64,000 nucleotides of DNA from JBHJHP01 sp042219855 (GTDB taxonomy: Bacteria > Bacteroidota > Bacteroidia > Bacteroidales > UBA5342): assembly GCF_042219855.1 (NCBI RefSeq), contig NZ_JBHJHP010000001.1, positions 868,001 through 932,000 on the forward strand, written 5' to 3'. How positions within the stretch are numbered: the stretch's first letter is position 1; every line of letters starts with the position of its first letter. The notes under the pieces were generated by a model. The model saw only the letters and a program-made list of their open reading frames with translations. It did not search any database and was not told where the DNA came from. This document shows, piece by piece, positions 9,585-17,555 of this stretch. The position numbers and the translations under genes are program-made.

Positions 9585-10088
9585 TTAAGCTTTTCTTTCC
9601 AATGTCACATATGAAAAACCAAATTCTGCCACTTCTCCCGGTTTAAAATCCTTTCGCTCTGTTTCTTCCCAATCTTTCCATTCTATTTCAGGAAAATAGA
9701 CATCAGCATCATATGTTTTATCCACAATGGTCAGATACAGTTTGCCTGCTATCGGGTAAAACTGTTTATAAATCATGCCACCTCCAATAATAAAAGCCTC
9801 ATCCTCTTCTCTTACTTTTTCCACGGCCTCATCAATAGAATAAACCATCTCACAACCTTCAAATGCTTCTTCAGGATTGTCTGTAATCACAATATTCCTT
9901 CTGTCTTTCAATGGGCCGTTTGGCAGACTGATCAATGTGTTCCTTCCCATAATTACCGGATGCCCTGTGGTTATTTCCTTAAACCGTTTCAGGTCACCGG
10001 GTATATGAACCAACAGATCATTGTTTTTTCCGATTGCAAAATCCCTGGTGATGGCTACTATAATTGACAGGTTATTGTACATGTGCAT
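9585..10088 (-). CDS. folA: Dihydrofolate reductase
   Basis: This 167-aa enzyme reduces dihydrofolate to tetrahydrofolate with NADPH. It shows SIIVAITRDFAIGKNNDL, HIPGDLKRFKEITTGHPVIM with the active-site acid Asp32, GRNTLISLPNGPLKDRRNIV, and the NADPH loop FIIGGGMIYKQFYP, then YLTIVDKTYDADVYFPEI. ATG codons at 10088 and 10082 are both possible starts (MHMYNN). It begins 5 bp after the thyA stop, so the two are cotranscribed: ThyA produces dihydrofolate and FolA recycles it. Confidence 0.95.
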   Translation of the reverse strand: MHMYNNLSIIVAITRDFAIGKNNDLLVHIPGDLKRFKEITTGHPVIMGRNTLISLPNGPLKDRRNIVITDNPEEAFEGCEMVYSIDEAVEKVREEDEAFIIGGGMIYKQFYPIAGKLYLTIVDKTYDADVYFPEIEWKDWEETERKDFKPGEVAEFGFSYVTLERKA

Positions 10089-10093
10089 TTACG

Positions 10094-10888
10094 TTATACT
10101 GAAATTGGGGCTTTAATATGCGGATGCGGATCATAATCCACCAGTTCAAAATCTTCGAACTTAAAGTCAAAAATGGATTTCACATCCGGATTTATCTTCA
10201 TTTTTGGTAATGGCCTCGGCTCACGCGTAAGTTGCAGCTTTGCCTGCTCAATATGATTCAGGTATAAATGCGTATCTCCAAGTGTATGGACAAAGTCTCC
10301 GGGCTCCAAACCTGTAACCTGAGCCATCATCATGGTCAACAATGCATAGGACGCTATATTGAACGGGACACCCAAAAATGTATCTGCACTGCGTTGGTAA
10401 AGCTGGCAACTCAGCTTTCCGTCTGCGACATAAAACTGGAAAAAAGCATGACACGGCGGAAGGTTCATATTGGGCAGATCCCCCACGTTCCAGGCACTTA
10501 CAATAATCCTGCGCGAATCAGGGTTGTTTTTAATTGTATTTATTGCATTCGCAATTTGATCAACATTACCACCCTCATAATCAGGCCATGAGCGCCACTG
10601 ATATCCGTAGATATGTCCCAGGTTTCCATCGGAATCTGCCCATTCATTCCAGATTTTAACACCATTATCCTGCAGATATTTCACGTTGGTGTCACCATTC
10701 AGGAACCATAAAAGCTCATATATGATGGATCGGAGGTGCAGCTTTTTTGTGGTCAAAGCAGGAAAACCATCCTGAAGATTAAACCTCATCTGATGTCCGA
10801 AAACACTTATCGTTCCGGTTCCTGTCCTGTCCCCTTTTTCTACCCCTTCATTTAAAATTCTGTCCAGTAAGTCAAGATATTGCTTCAT
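10094..10888 (-). CDS. thyA: Thymidylate synthase
   Basis: This 264-aa enzyme has the same length as the E. coli protein. It methylates dUMP to dTMP using methylene-tetrahydrofolate. Visible landmarks are the dUMP-binding RTGTGTISVFGHQMRF, the catalytic Cys146 in NMNLPPCHAFFQFYV, SCQLYQRSADTFLGVPFNIA, and HTLGDTHLYLNH. It lies 6 bp downstream of the PorE-like gene and 5 bp upstream of folA, so the three form a minus-strand operon. Function is secure. Confidence 0.97.
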   Translation of the reverse strand: MKQYLDLLDRILNEGVEKGDRTGTGTISVFGHQMRFNLQDGFPALTTKKLHLRSIIYELLWFLNGDTNVKYLQDNGVKIWNEWADSDGNLGHIYGYQWRSWPDYEGGNVDQIANAINTIKNNPDSRRIIVSAWNVGDLPNMNLPPCHAFFQFYVADGKLSCQLYQRSADTFLGVPFNIASYALLTMMMAQVTGLEPGDFVHTLGDTHLYLNHIEQAKLQLTREPRPLPKMKINPDVKSIFDFKFEDFELVDYDPHPHIKAPISV

Positions 10889-10894
10889 CTTTTA

Positions 10895-12880
10895 CTATTT
10901 CCCGGGTTTATAATTGGTTGAAATCACTTTAAATTCTGTTCTCCTGTTAATCTGGTTACAGATATCCTGTTGCTCCGGTGTCAGTTTCATGATAAATTCA
11001 GGCGTTAACACATCCTCTTCCTTTATAAAGTCATACTCTGAAGCCAGTTTCTTGTCCGCCACCACCGGTTGCGACTTGCCATATCCCTTTGCTTCCAGAC
11101 GGTCTGCCACAACACCTTTCGAAATGAGATAGTTCATAACAGAAGAAGCCCTTTCCTGCGACAACTTCATGTTAAATTCTTCATCGCCAATCATATCGGT
11201 GTGTGCACTCAGTTCAATCGCAATATTCGGATTATCATTCAGGACCTCCACCAAAGTATCAAGCGATAGTTTCGACTGCTGGTTTAATTCGGCACTGTTG
11301 AAGGCAAAGAATATATTATTCAGACGAATCGGTTTTTTAATGGATGAAAGCTGAAAATCATAATCAAAACTTTTATTCTGTTCAAGCCCGATTGTTGACG
11401 CCTCACCTTTTTCATTGAGATAGCCACGACAGGTGACAAGAAATACAAACTCTGCGCCTTTATTCAGTTCATGTGAATAAGTACCATCCTTTTTAGTTCT
11501 GATAATCGTGTTGGTTCCGTCGTTTCCAACCAGTTTAATCCGGCTTTCAGATAAAGGAGTACCATCCCGTTCATCTGTTACCTGTCCCTCAAGGATAAAC
11601 TGTAACTCGGGAAGTTCAAACGAGTAAATATGATCATTTCCCCGATACTCATTCCGGTTCGAGGTAAACAACCCCTTTTCACGTTCACCTTCAAAGGTGA
11701 TCCCAAAATCATCGGCCTTACTGTTAATCGGAGCGGGAAGCCTTGACCTGATCCATCCGCTGTCCGTTTCCACAGCCTTATAAATATCAAGTCCACCCAA
11801 TCCGGGCCAGCCATTCGATGAAAAATACAGCTCATCATTAACCCTGAAGTATGGAAATTCTTCATTACCCGGTGTATTGATGTCCGGTCCCAGGTTTTCG
11901 GGCGTACTCCAGTTTTGTCCTATTTTTTTAGTGATCCAGATATCTTTTCCACCGTAACCACCCTCAAGGTCGGATACAAAATATATGGCACTTCCATCAT
12001 TATTTATGGCAGGATGAGCCAAAACAAGCGTATCAGCTGTTGAATCCTGAAAAATCGTGACAATCGTCGGAGTTCCCCACTGTGCTCCTGTCCTTGTAGC
12101 ACTGTAAATTGATGCGCCATAAGCTTTGCCGTCCTCATTGCGACAAACCGTAAAATATAAGGTCTTTCCATCCGGTGATACAGAAGCGACACCTTCATCC
12201 TCCTCCGTATTCAGACTTCCCTCAACCAGTTCCGGTTTGATCCATTCATCCTTACTGTCTTTCCGGGTCATGTAAAAATCAGCCGGACGCATTCCCGTAA
12301 TATCACTGTTTTTCATTGATATTCCCCCTTCACGTGTTGAGTTGAAATAAACAACATCGTAATCAGGACCAACATATACCGGACAAAAATCACTTCGGCG
12401 CGAATCAAAGGCCCGTTCACGTTTAACAATATATCTTGAGTTTTCTTTATTCCATACATCTGCGCTATCCAGAGACAATAAAAGATTCTTTGCTACAGCA
12501 TTCGTCGAATCATACTTCAGATAGGTATTTACCGCATCCTTTGCCTGGTTTTTCTGGCCCAGACCTGCCAGTGTCTGACCGTAGCGCAGAAACACCAGTG
12601 AATCAGGATATTTAAAGGTAATGGCCAAACGATATGAATTGGCTGCAAACTGGTTAAAATTCAGAATACGGTAACATTCTGCCTGCCTGTAGAATATTTT
12701 TGCACGCTGTTGATTATTCTTAACTTTTTTAACTGCTTTACGGTAATAGGAAGCTGCCTTATTATATTCTCCTATTTCGTATGTTTTATTCGCCCTCGAA
12801 ATAACTTTTTTAGCGCTGCACCCCCCTAAAAGAGTCAGAATTATTGTAAAATATGTTAATGTTATAAGCTTTCTTTGCAT
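10895..12880 (-). CDS. PorE-like multidomain OmpA-family lipoprotein
   Basis: The start is taken at ATG 12880 (MQRKLITLTYFTII ...), because the frame upstream offers only TTG at 12895. A lipobox LLGGC follows the hydrophobic core. The mature protein has TPR-like helices (residues about 30-150: YEIGEYNKAASYYRKAVKKV, YRILNFNQFAANSYRLAI), a PD40/beta-propeller region (about 170-430: DGKTLYFTVCRNEDGKAYGA, LEGGYGGKDIWITKKIG, LYFSSNGWPGLGGLDIYKA), a carboxypeptidase-regulatory domain (LEGQVTDERDGTPLSESRIK) and a C-terminal OmpA domain (FNSAELNQQSKLSLDTL, ELSAHTDMIGDEEFNMKLSQ). This TPR-propeller-CRD-OmpA order is that of PorE, a peptidoglycan-binding type IX secretion component. Such architecture has paralogues, so the exact role is inferred. 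Confidence 0.8.
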   Translation of the reverse strand: MQRKLITLTYFTIILTLLGGCSAKKVISRANKTYEIGEYNKAASYYRKAVKKVKNNQQRAKIFYRQAECYRILNFNQFAANSYRLAITFKYPDSLVFLRYGQTLAGLGQKNQAKDAVNTYLKYDSTNAVAKNLLLSLDSADVWNKENSRYIVKRERAFDSRRSDFCPVYVGPDYDVVYFNSTREGGISMKNSDITGMRPADFYMTRKDSKDEWIKPELVEGSLNTEEDEGVASVSPDGKTLYFTVCRNEDGKAYGASIYSATRTGAQWGTPTIVTIFQDSTADTLVLAHPAINNDGSAIYFVSDLEGGYGGKDIWITKKIGQNWSTPENLGPDINTPGNEEFPYFRVNDELYFSSNGWPGLGGLDIYKAVETDSGWIRSRLPAPINSKADDFGITFEGEREKGLFTSNRNEYRGNDHIYSFELPELQFILEGQVTDERDGTPLSESRIKLVGNDGTNTIIRTKKDGTYSHELNKGAEFVFLVTCRGYLNEKGEASTIGLEQNKSFDYDFQLSSIKKPIRLNNIFFAFNSAELNQQSKLSLDTLVEVLNDNPNIAIELSAHTDMIGDEEFNMKLSQERASSVMNYLISKGVVADRLEAKGYGKSQPVVADKKLASEYDFIKEEDVLTPEFIMKLTPEQQDICNQINRRTEFKVISTNYKPGK

Positions 12881-13001
12881 CTTAATGTTTAGCAATTACT
12901 ATTGCTTTTATATTTGTAAAAAAACCATCTTTTTAGCAAACGCTTTTTAGATCGATTTATTTTTTTGTCAACTATGTTTTAACAAGTCCCGCGTAACTTT
13001 G

Positions 13002-13217
13002 ATGAAAGCACTTTTAATAGCATTACTGGTTTACTTTTTTTACAAGGTACTGATCTTTTCATTCCGGATCCGGAAAGCTTATAAAACAGCACAGGATCAG
13101 GCAGAAAATCATGGATCAGAACACGAAGGAGAAGTAACCGTTACCGACAATCACTCCAAAAAGAAAAAACTGGATAATGATGTTGGTGAATATGTAAATT
13201 ATGAAGAAGTGGACTAA
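13002..13217 (+). CDS. DUF4834 family small membrane protein
   Basis: The start is taken at ATG 13002, one codon after an in-frame TTG. The 71-aa product has one N-terminal membrane helix (MKALLIALLVYFFYKVLIFS), then a basic patch (RIRKAYKTAQ) and a charged tail ending NDVGEYVNYEEVD. The helix, basic patch and the VGEYVxYEE ending fit the DUF4834 family of Bacteroidota, whose function is unknown. Its stop overlaps the convergent nadB stop by 4 bp. It is divergent from the PorE-like gene and shares a 120-bp control region with it. Confidence 0.75.
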   Translation: MKALLIALLVYFFYKVLIFSFRIRKAYKTAQDQAENHGSEHEGEVTVTDNHSKKKKLDNDVGEYVNYEEVD

Positions 13218-14785
13218 CCTTCATTCTTCTCCGGAAAATCGATGGTATAGTGTAAACCTCTGCTTTCCTTTCGTTCCTGAGCCATTTTAATTACCAGGTA
13301 ACCGACATTTATTGAGTTTCTCAGTTCACAAATTTCCTTGAAAACGATGGACCGGTCAAAGAGGTCTTCGGTCTCCCTGTATAATGTTTCCAGACGGTCG
13401 AGTGCTCTTTTCAGTCGTAAATTTGAACGGACAATGCCGACATAATTGCTCATCACCATTTCCAGTTCCCTCCGGCTCTGTGTGATCAGGACCATCTCTT
13501 CCGGCAATCTTGTCCCCTCATCGTTCCAGTCCGGAACATTAGTATTATAATCGTATTTTTTAAAGTGCTTTAAAGCATGTAATGAAGCTGAATCAGCATA
13601 AACAGCGGCTTCAAGAAGGGAATTGGATGCCAGTCTGTTAGCACCGTGCAGCCCGGTTGATGAACACTCGCCTACGGCGTATAAACGGTTGATTGAGGAT
13701 TTGCCATCCTGATCCACTGAAATACCCCCACAAAGATAATGGGCTGCAGGAACAACCGGTATCATATCCCTGGTTATGTCAATTCCGACCTCCAGACATT
13801 TTCGCGTAATATTTGGAAAGTGCTTTTTGGTCTCTTCAGCATCTTTATGTGTTACATCCAGATAAACAAAATCATGTCCACTGATTTTCAGCTCATTATC
13901 AATTGCACGGGCCACAATATCCCTGGGAGCAAGAGAGCCACGTTCATCGTATTTATACATGAATTTCTTTCCGGCATGATTGCGGAGTTCTGCACCGTAT
14001 CCGCGCATTGCTTCAGTGATCAGAAAACTGGGACGTTCCTTTGGATTATACAGGGCTGTGGGATGAAACTGAACGAATTCCATACCACTGATAATACCTT
14101 TGGCCCGATAGACCATCGCAATACCATCGCCGGTGGCAATACCCGGATTTGTTGTGGTCTGGTAAATATTTCCAATTCCTCCGGTCGCCACCAGGGTTAC
14201 TCTTGACAAAAACGTGTGCATGGTACGTTTTTTTATGTTCAGCACATACGCCCCATAGCATTCAATATCCTTATTCCAGCGATGAACCGTTTTACCTAGG
14301 TGATGCTGTGTAATTAAATCAACCGCAAAATGGTTTTCAAGTAGGGAGATGTTATGGTGCTCCTTTACCCTTTTAACCAGGCTGTATTGAATTTCCTTCC
14401 CGGTTTTATCCTTTACATGAAGAATTCTGTGTTCACTGTGTCCGCCTTCCCGGTGCAAATCGAACCTCCCGTCTTCCGTTTTATCAAAATCAACACCCCA
14501 ATCCAGGAGCTGCTTTATTTCTGTCGGTGCATTTTCCACAACTTTTTTAACCACACCGGGATTATTAATGCCATCGCCTGCAATCATTGTATCCACAATA
14601 TGTTTTTCAAAGTTGTCAGGATCGTACATTACAGATGCGATACCGCCCTGAGCATAACTGGTGTTAGTCTCATATAAGTTCGTTTTCGAAATAATACAAA
14701 CCGTACCGTAATCTGCCGCCTTCAGGGCAAAACTTAATCCTCCAATACCTGAACCAATGACCAGAAAGTCGTATGTGTGCTTCAT
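13214..14785 (-). CDS. nadB: L-aspartate oxidase
   Basis: This flavoenzyme oxidises L-aspartate to iminoaspartate, the first step of de novo NAD synthesis. The start at ATG 14785 (MKHTYDFLVIGSGIGGLSFA) is preferred over an upstream in-frame start because it puts the FAD-binding GxGxxG right at the N-terminus, giving 523 aa. Other landmarks are ETNTSYAQGGIASV, GGHSEHRILHVKDKTGKEI, GIISGMEFVQFHPTALY, the PVVPAAHYLCGGISVDQ active-site segment and GECSSTGLHGANRLASNSLL. nadA and nadC are not adjacent. It is divergent from rimM, with about 80 bp between starts. Confidence 0.95.
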   Translation of the reverse strand: MKHTYDFLVIGSGIGGLSFALKAADYGTVCIISKTNLYETNTSYAQGGIASVMYDPDNFEKHIVDTMIAGDGINNPGVVKKVVENAPTEIKQLLDWGVDFDKTEDGRFDLHREGGHSEHRILHVKDKTGKEIQYSLVKRVKEHHNISLLENHFAVDLITQHHLGKTVHRWNKDIECYGAYVLNIKKRTMHTFLSRVTLVATGGIGNIYQTTTNPGIATGDGIAMVYRAKGIISGMEFVQFHPTALYNPKERPSFLITEAMRGYGAELRNHAGKKFMYKYDERGSLAPRDIVARAIDNELKISGHDFVYLDVTHKDAEETKKHFPNITRKCLEVGIDITRDMIPVVPAAHYLCGGISVDQDGKSSINRLYAVGECSSTGLHGANRLASNSLLEAAVYADSASLHALKHFKKYDYNTNVPDWNDEGTRLPEEMVLITQSRRELEMVMSNYVGIVRSNLRLKRALDRLETLYRETEDLFDRSIVFKEICELRNSINVGYLVIKMAQERKESRGLHYTIDFPEKNEG

Positions 14786-14865
14786 TTTTTGAAAAATTTG
14801 GTCAAAGTTATAAAACAATAAACGTATTCAGGTATAAAACTCTAACTTTACACAAAATTCGTTAT

Positions 14866-15390
14866 ATGATTCGCGCTGAGGATTGCATAAAGATAGGAAA
14901 GCTGGGTAAAGCACATGGCACAAAGGGTGCCTTTAACCTGACCCTTTACGATGCATTTTTTGATGATGAAGATACAGTGGAATACTTGCTGGTACTCTTT
15001 GAAGGTTACCTTGTTCCTTTTTTTATAGAGGAACTGGTTCTCACAGACATTAAAAGCGGAATTATAAAATTCGATCACATACATAAACCGGAGGATACCC
15101 GTGAATTTGTAAATTGTGAACTATATGCTGCCCATGATCAGGTATCATGGCATACAGACGTTCAACAGGAAAATGAACTGGAAGGATTCTCAGTTATGGA
15201 TAAACGATTTGGAAACCTTGGAACAGTTACTGAAGTGCAGCTTGACACACCGAATCCATTGTTATTGTCAGAACACAATAAGAAAATCATATATATACCT
15301 TATAATAATTCTATAATTCTATCCATTGAACCGGAAAGCAGAACCGTGATAACGGAGGTTCCTGATGGATTATTAGATATAAACGATTAA
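14866..15390 (+). CDS. rimM: Ribosome maturation factor RimM
   Basis: This 174-aa 30S maturation factor assists 16S rRNA processing and binds ribosomal protein S19. The start is placed at ATG 14866 (MIRAEDCIKIGKLGKAHGTK), since the upstream in-frame extension lacks family character. The GKLGKAHGTKGAF segment opens the N-terminal RimM domain, and the second half (LEGFSVMDKRFGNLGTVTEV, PNPLLLSEHNKKIIYIPYNN) forms the PRC barrel. fluC follows one base after the stop, so the two are cotranscribed. In many genomes rimM sits beside rpsP; here rpsP lies separately at 29958. Confidence 0.92.
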   Translation: MIRAEDCIKIGKLGKAHGTKGAFNLTLYDAFFDDEDTVEYLLVLFEGYLVPFFIEELVLTDIKSGIIKFDHIHKPEDTREFVNCELYAAHDQVSWHTDVQQENELEGFSVMDKRFGNLGTVTEVQLDTPNPLLLSEHNKKIIYIPYNNSIILSIEPESRTVITEVPDGLLDIND

Positions 15391-15391
15391 T

Positions 15392-15772
15392 ATGATGCTC
15401 AAAACGATACTTATTATTGGAACGGGAGGATTTTTAGGAAGTATATCACGCTATGGCGTAAGCTTGTTGACCACAAAATGGTGGGGCAATGGTTTTCCCT
15501 GGGGCACCTTAACGGTGAATATTTTGGGCAGCTTTTTAATTGGTGTAATTTATGGACTTGCCGTACAGAACGACTGGCTCACGGCTGATATGAGATTATT
15601 CCTGGCTATTGGTTTCTGCGGAAGTTTTACAACGTTTTCCACCTTTTCATACGATATCATCCAGATGATCAATACAGGTCATTTTATATATACCGCATTG
15701 TATGTTGCCGGAAGTATCTTACTGGGTTTGATGGCCGTATTTGCAGGGATAGGTCTCTTTAAACTCGCATAA
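15392..15772 (+). CDS. fluC: Fluoride exporter FluC/CrcB
   Basis: This 126-aa protein with four membrane helices belongs to the dual-topology fluoride channels. Diagnostic segments are GTGGFLGSISRYGVS in helix 1, NILGSFLIGVIYG in helix 2 with the conserved Asn, and GFCGSFTTFSTFSYD in helix 3 with the Thr/Phe box that lines the pore. Only one copy is present, which suits homodimer formation. It starts one base after the rimM stop. I see no fluoride riboswitch; expression probably follows the rimM promoter. Confidence 0.93.
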   Translation: MMLKTILIIGTGGFLGSISRYGVSLLTTKWWGNGFPWGTLTVNILGSFLIGVIYGLAVQNDWLTADMRLFLAIGFCGSFTTFSTFSYDIIQMINTGHFIYTALYVAGSILLGLMAVFAGIGLFKLA

Positions 15773-15960
15773 GTATAAACTGTATATTAATTTATTCTTT
15801 TTGCATATTCCTTCATTTTGATAAGTAAAACCAAAACTTTGTATCCTTTTGCAACAAATAAGCAGCATTAACAATCAATACGTTTCAAATTGAATATTTA
15901 TAAACATGAATTGTTAAAATCCGTAAACTTTCAATTGTGTTATACAACATAATGTTAAAA

Positions 15961-15991
15961 TTTGTAGTTATTTAAAAAATCTTCAATTTTG
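15961..15991 (+). promoter_or_regulatory. Candidate promoter of a small RNA
   Basis: TTTG at 15961-15964 is followed after exactly 19 bp by CAATTTTG at 15984-15991, which matches the Bacteroidota -7 element TAnnTTTG at all but its first base. The spacing equals that of the tRNA-His promoter 160 bp further on. Transcription would start near 15998. Confidence 0.55.
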
Positions 15992-15997
15992 TCCATG

Positions 15998-16094
15998 TCC
16001 AAAGCAATCACCAAGATTCTTTTTACCTTAACATTCTAGTACCATTTTGAGAAAACTCAGAAAAAGAAACCAGCGATGGTTTCTTTTTTTTTGT
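15998..16094 (+). ncRNA. Candidate small RNA of about 95 nt
   Basis: The stretch between the promoter-like pair and a strong intrinsic terminator would give a transcript of about 95 nt. The terminator is a GAAACC/GGTTTC-type hairpin at 16064-16082 followed by at least eight T. A 14-codon ORF (MSKAITKILFTLTF) begins at 15995, at or just before the predicted start site, so it would be translated only from a leaderless message. No known RNA family is recognised. It may be an orphan small RNA or a terminated leader; the next gene downstream is tRNA-His with its own promoter. Confidence 0.4.
16064..16092 (+). terminator. Intrinsic terminator of the candidate small RNA
   Basis: The stem AAAGAAACC/GGTTTCTTT closes a six-base loop (AGCGAT) and is followed by a run of T. 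It is too far from fluC (about 290 bp) to be its obvious terminator. Confidence 0.7.
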
Positions 16095-16124
16095 TCTTTT
16101 TTGAAAAAAATAGACAGAAATTAT

Positions 16125-16155
16125 TTTGCAATATTAAGACGGAAACCTATATTTG
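16125..16155 (+). promoter_or_regulatory. tRNA-His promoter
   Basis: TTTG at 16125-16128, a 19-bp spacer and TATATTTG at 16148-16155 match the Bacteroidota vegetative consensus TTTG-N19-TAnnTTTG exactly. The predicted start lies about 20 bp before the tRNA. Confidence 0.8.
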
Positions 16156-16181
16156 CACCGCATTTGAAGAAATGCAAAGAT

Positions 16182-16256
16182 GGTGGATGTAGCTCAGTCG
16201 GTTAGAGCGCTGGATTGTGGTTCCAGAGGTCGCCGGTTCGAACCCGGTCTTCCACC
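16182..16256 (+). tRNA. tRNA-His (GTG)
   Basis: The cloverleaf can be drawn fully. The acceptor GTGGATG pairs with CTTCCAC with one mismatch, the D arm starts AGCTCAGTCGG, the anticodon stem CTGGA/TCCAG encloses TTGTGGT with anticodon GTG, and the T arm is GCCGG TTCGAAC CCGGT. An extra G at 16182 pairs with the discriminator C at 16256, the G-1 hallmark of tRNA-His. CCA is not encoded. The tandem array begins inside its 3' end. Confidence 0.96.
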
Positions 16257-16862
16257 CTTAAGAGCTTCCTGGTGATTCAGGGAGCTTTTTTTATGTGAAA
16301 AACTCAGACCGGGTGAGAAGTTTATCCCGACAGGACAACGTGAGTGTCGGGAAACCCGGTCTTCCACCCTTAAGTGCTTCCTGGTGATTCAGGGAGCTTT
16401 TTTTATGTAAAAAAACTCAGACCGGGTGAGAAGTTTATCCCGACAGGACAACGTGAGTGTCGGGAAGCCCGGTCTTCCAACCTTTAGGAGCTTCCTGGTG
16501 ATTCAGGGAGCTCTTTTTATGTAAAAAACTCAGACCGGGTGAGAAGTTTATCCCGACAGGACAATGTGAGTGTCGGAAAACCCGGTCTTCCACCCTTTAG
16601 CAGCTTCCTGCTCTTTCAGGGAGCTTTTTTTATGTGAAAAACTCAGACCGGGTGAGAAGTTTATCCCGACAGGACAACGTGAGTGTCGGTAAACCCGGTC
16701 TTCCACCCTTTAAGAGCTTCCTGGTGATTCAGGGAGCTTTTTTTATTTAAAAAACTCAGACAGGGTGATAAGTTTATCCCGACAGGACAATGTGAATGTC
16801 GGGAAACCCGGTCTTCCACCCTTTAGCAGCTTCCTGCTCTTTCAGGGAGCTTTTTTATTTCA
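16243..16862 (+). repeat. 113-bp tandem array carrying the tRNA-His 3' end and a terminator in each unit
   Basis: The motif CCCGGTCTTCCACC, which is the tRNA T-stem/acceptor 3' end, recurs at 16243, 16355, 16468, 16581, 16694 and 16807, a period of 112-113 bp. Each unit reads: tRNA 3' end; a hairpin AGCTTCCTG/CAGGGAGCT plus T-run (intrinsic terminator); AGACCGGGT; a hairpin TCCCGACA/TGTCGGGA; then ACCCGGTCT of the next unit. AGACCGGGT and ACCCGGTCT are inverted repeats enclosing the inner hairpin, so each unit can fold into a two-tier structure. Units 4 and 6 share a changed terminator loop (CTCTTT instead of GTGATT) with the stem kept. There are six terminators and five complete units. Confidence 0.92.
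16263..16292 (+). terminator. tRNA-His terminator (first of six in the array)
   Basis: A nine-pair stem (AGCTTCCTG with CAGGGAGCT, one G-T pair) closes a six-base loop and is followed by seven T. Copies recur about every 113 bp to 16855. Confidence 0.85.
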
Positions 16863-17067
16863 GATCAATCTTTAATAGATCCATATTCGGATACAACAGT
16901 ATAACTTCCAATTGCCATCCAGGATTAGCTGAATAAATTTAAAGCTGAAATGTTAAAAACCAGCAGGTTCAAATGAAACGAGGAGCTATATCTCCCAAAC
17001 GCTCGCTCAGAACAAAATCACGGGGTTAATAATAATGGAAGTTTATCGCAAAAAGGCACCACGAAAA
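16863..17067. other. Unassigned spacer after the array
   Basis: This is about 205 bp of AT-rich DNA between the repeat array and the convergent gene at 17068. It contains no ORF of note. The only structure I noticed is the imperfect palindrome GAGGAGCTATATCTCC near 16980. Confidence 0.4.
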
Positions 17068-17436
17068 TTATGAATTACACCATGATACCGCTTCTGGTTT
17101 GGTCGTGAAAAGTTTAATCTGCCAGTTGGTATCAGCCATAATTCCTGCATAATAATCCACAAGCTGCTCCAATTCATTATTCGTTGTTACTATGGCTACT
17201 TTAACATGATCATTCCAGCGACTGGCTTTTTTATCAAGTACACCGATCACCTTCATGTCAAAAACGTCCATATTTACATGAATAGTTTGAGAAAAATCAA
17301 ATAACTGAAAATGCATCTCCTCTAATCTGCTGTCACCGTATATGATATCATCGACTAAAAGAATCTCCTCTCCCTCTACCCGGTCTCCAAATGTGATATA
17401 AACATCAGAATCGCACCATTCCATTGTGTAGCTCAT
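17068..17436 (-). CDS. Hypothetical protein, possible STAS/SpoIIAA-like fold
   Basis: The start is taken at ATG 17436 (MSYTMEWCDSDVYITFGDRV), since the longer frame opens with TTG at 17469. The 122-aa product is acidic and soluble with no signal peptide. The alternating pattern, with FDFSQTIHVNMDVFDMKVIG, then WNDHVKVAIVTTNNELEQLV and WQIKLFTTKPEAVSW, resembles the small SpoIIAA/STAS-like proteins often found singly in Bacteroidota. I cannot assign a function. It stands alone between the tRNA array and the DUF4249 gene. Confidence 0.6.
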   Translation of the reverse strand: MSYTMEWCDSDVYITFGDRVEGEEILLVDDIIYGDSRLEEMHFQLFDFSQTIHVNMDVFDMKVIGVLDKKASRWNDHVKVAIVTTNNELEQLVDYYAGIMADTNWQIKLFTTKPEAVSWCNS

Positions 17437-17555
17437 GCCGCTAATATAACAACTTTTTAAGATATTCAATGACCGGTTTTAATATTAAAAATACCACACT
17501 CTTTTGTGGTTATATTTTTTAATCAGTCATGGATGAAACAATCCTGAACTCGCCA

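Larger units (their letters stand above)
15773..16124 (+). other. Gene-free stretch holding a candidate small RNA
   Basis: No annotated-size ORF lies between fluC and tRNA-His. The left half (15773-15960) is AT-rich and shows nothing I can name. The right half contains a promoter-like pair, a 14-codon ORF and a strong terminator, listed separately. Confidence 0.5.

Noticed and set aside
12994..13001. TAACTTTG as a promoter for the DUF4834 gene
   Set aside because: It matches the -7 consensus but abuts the ATG, so transcription would start inside the gene; no -33 element is present.
13739..14206. 155-aa frame antisense to nadB
   Set aside because: nadB is fully coding through this region, and the antisense frame has no start context or homology character.
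16243..16862. Array considered as a CRISPR
   Set aside because: Units are contiguous and nearly identical along their whole length, with no unique spacers and no cas genes.
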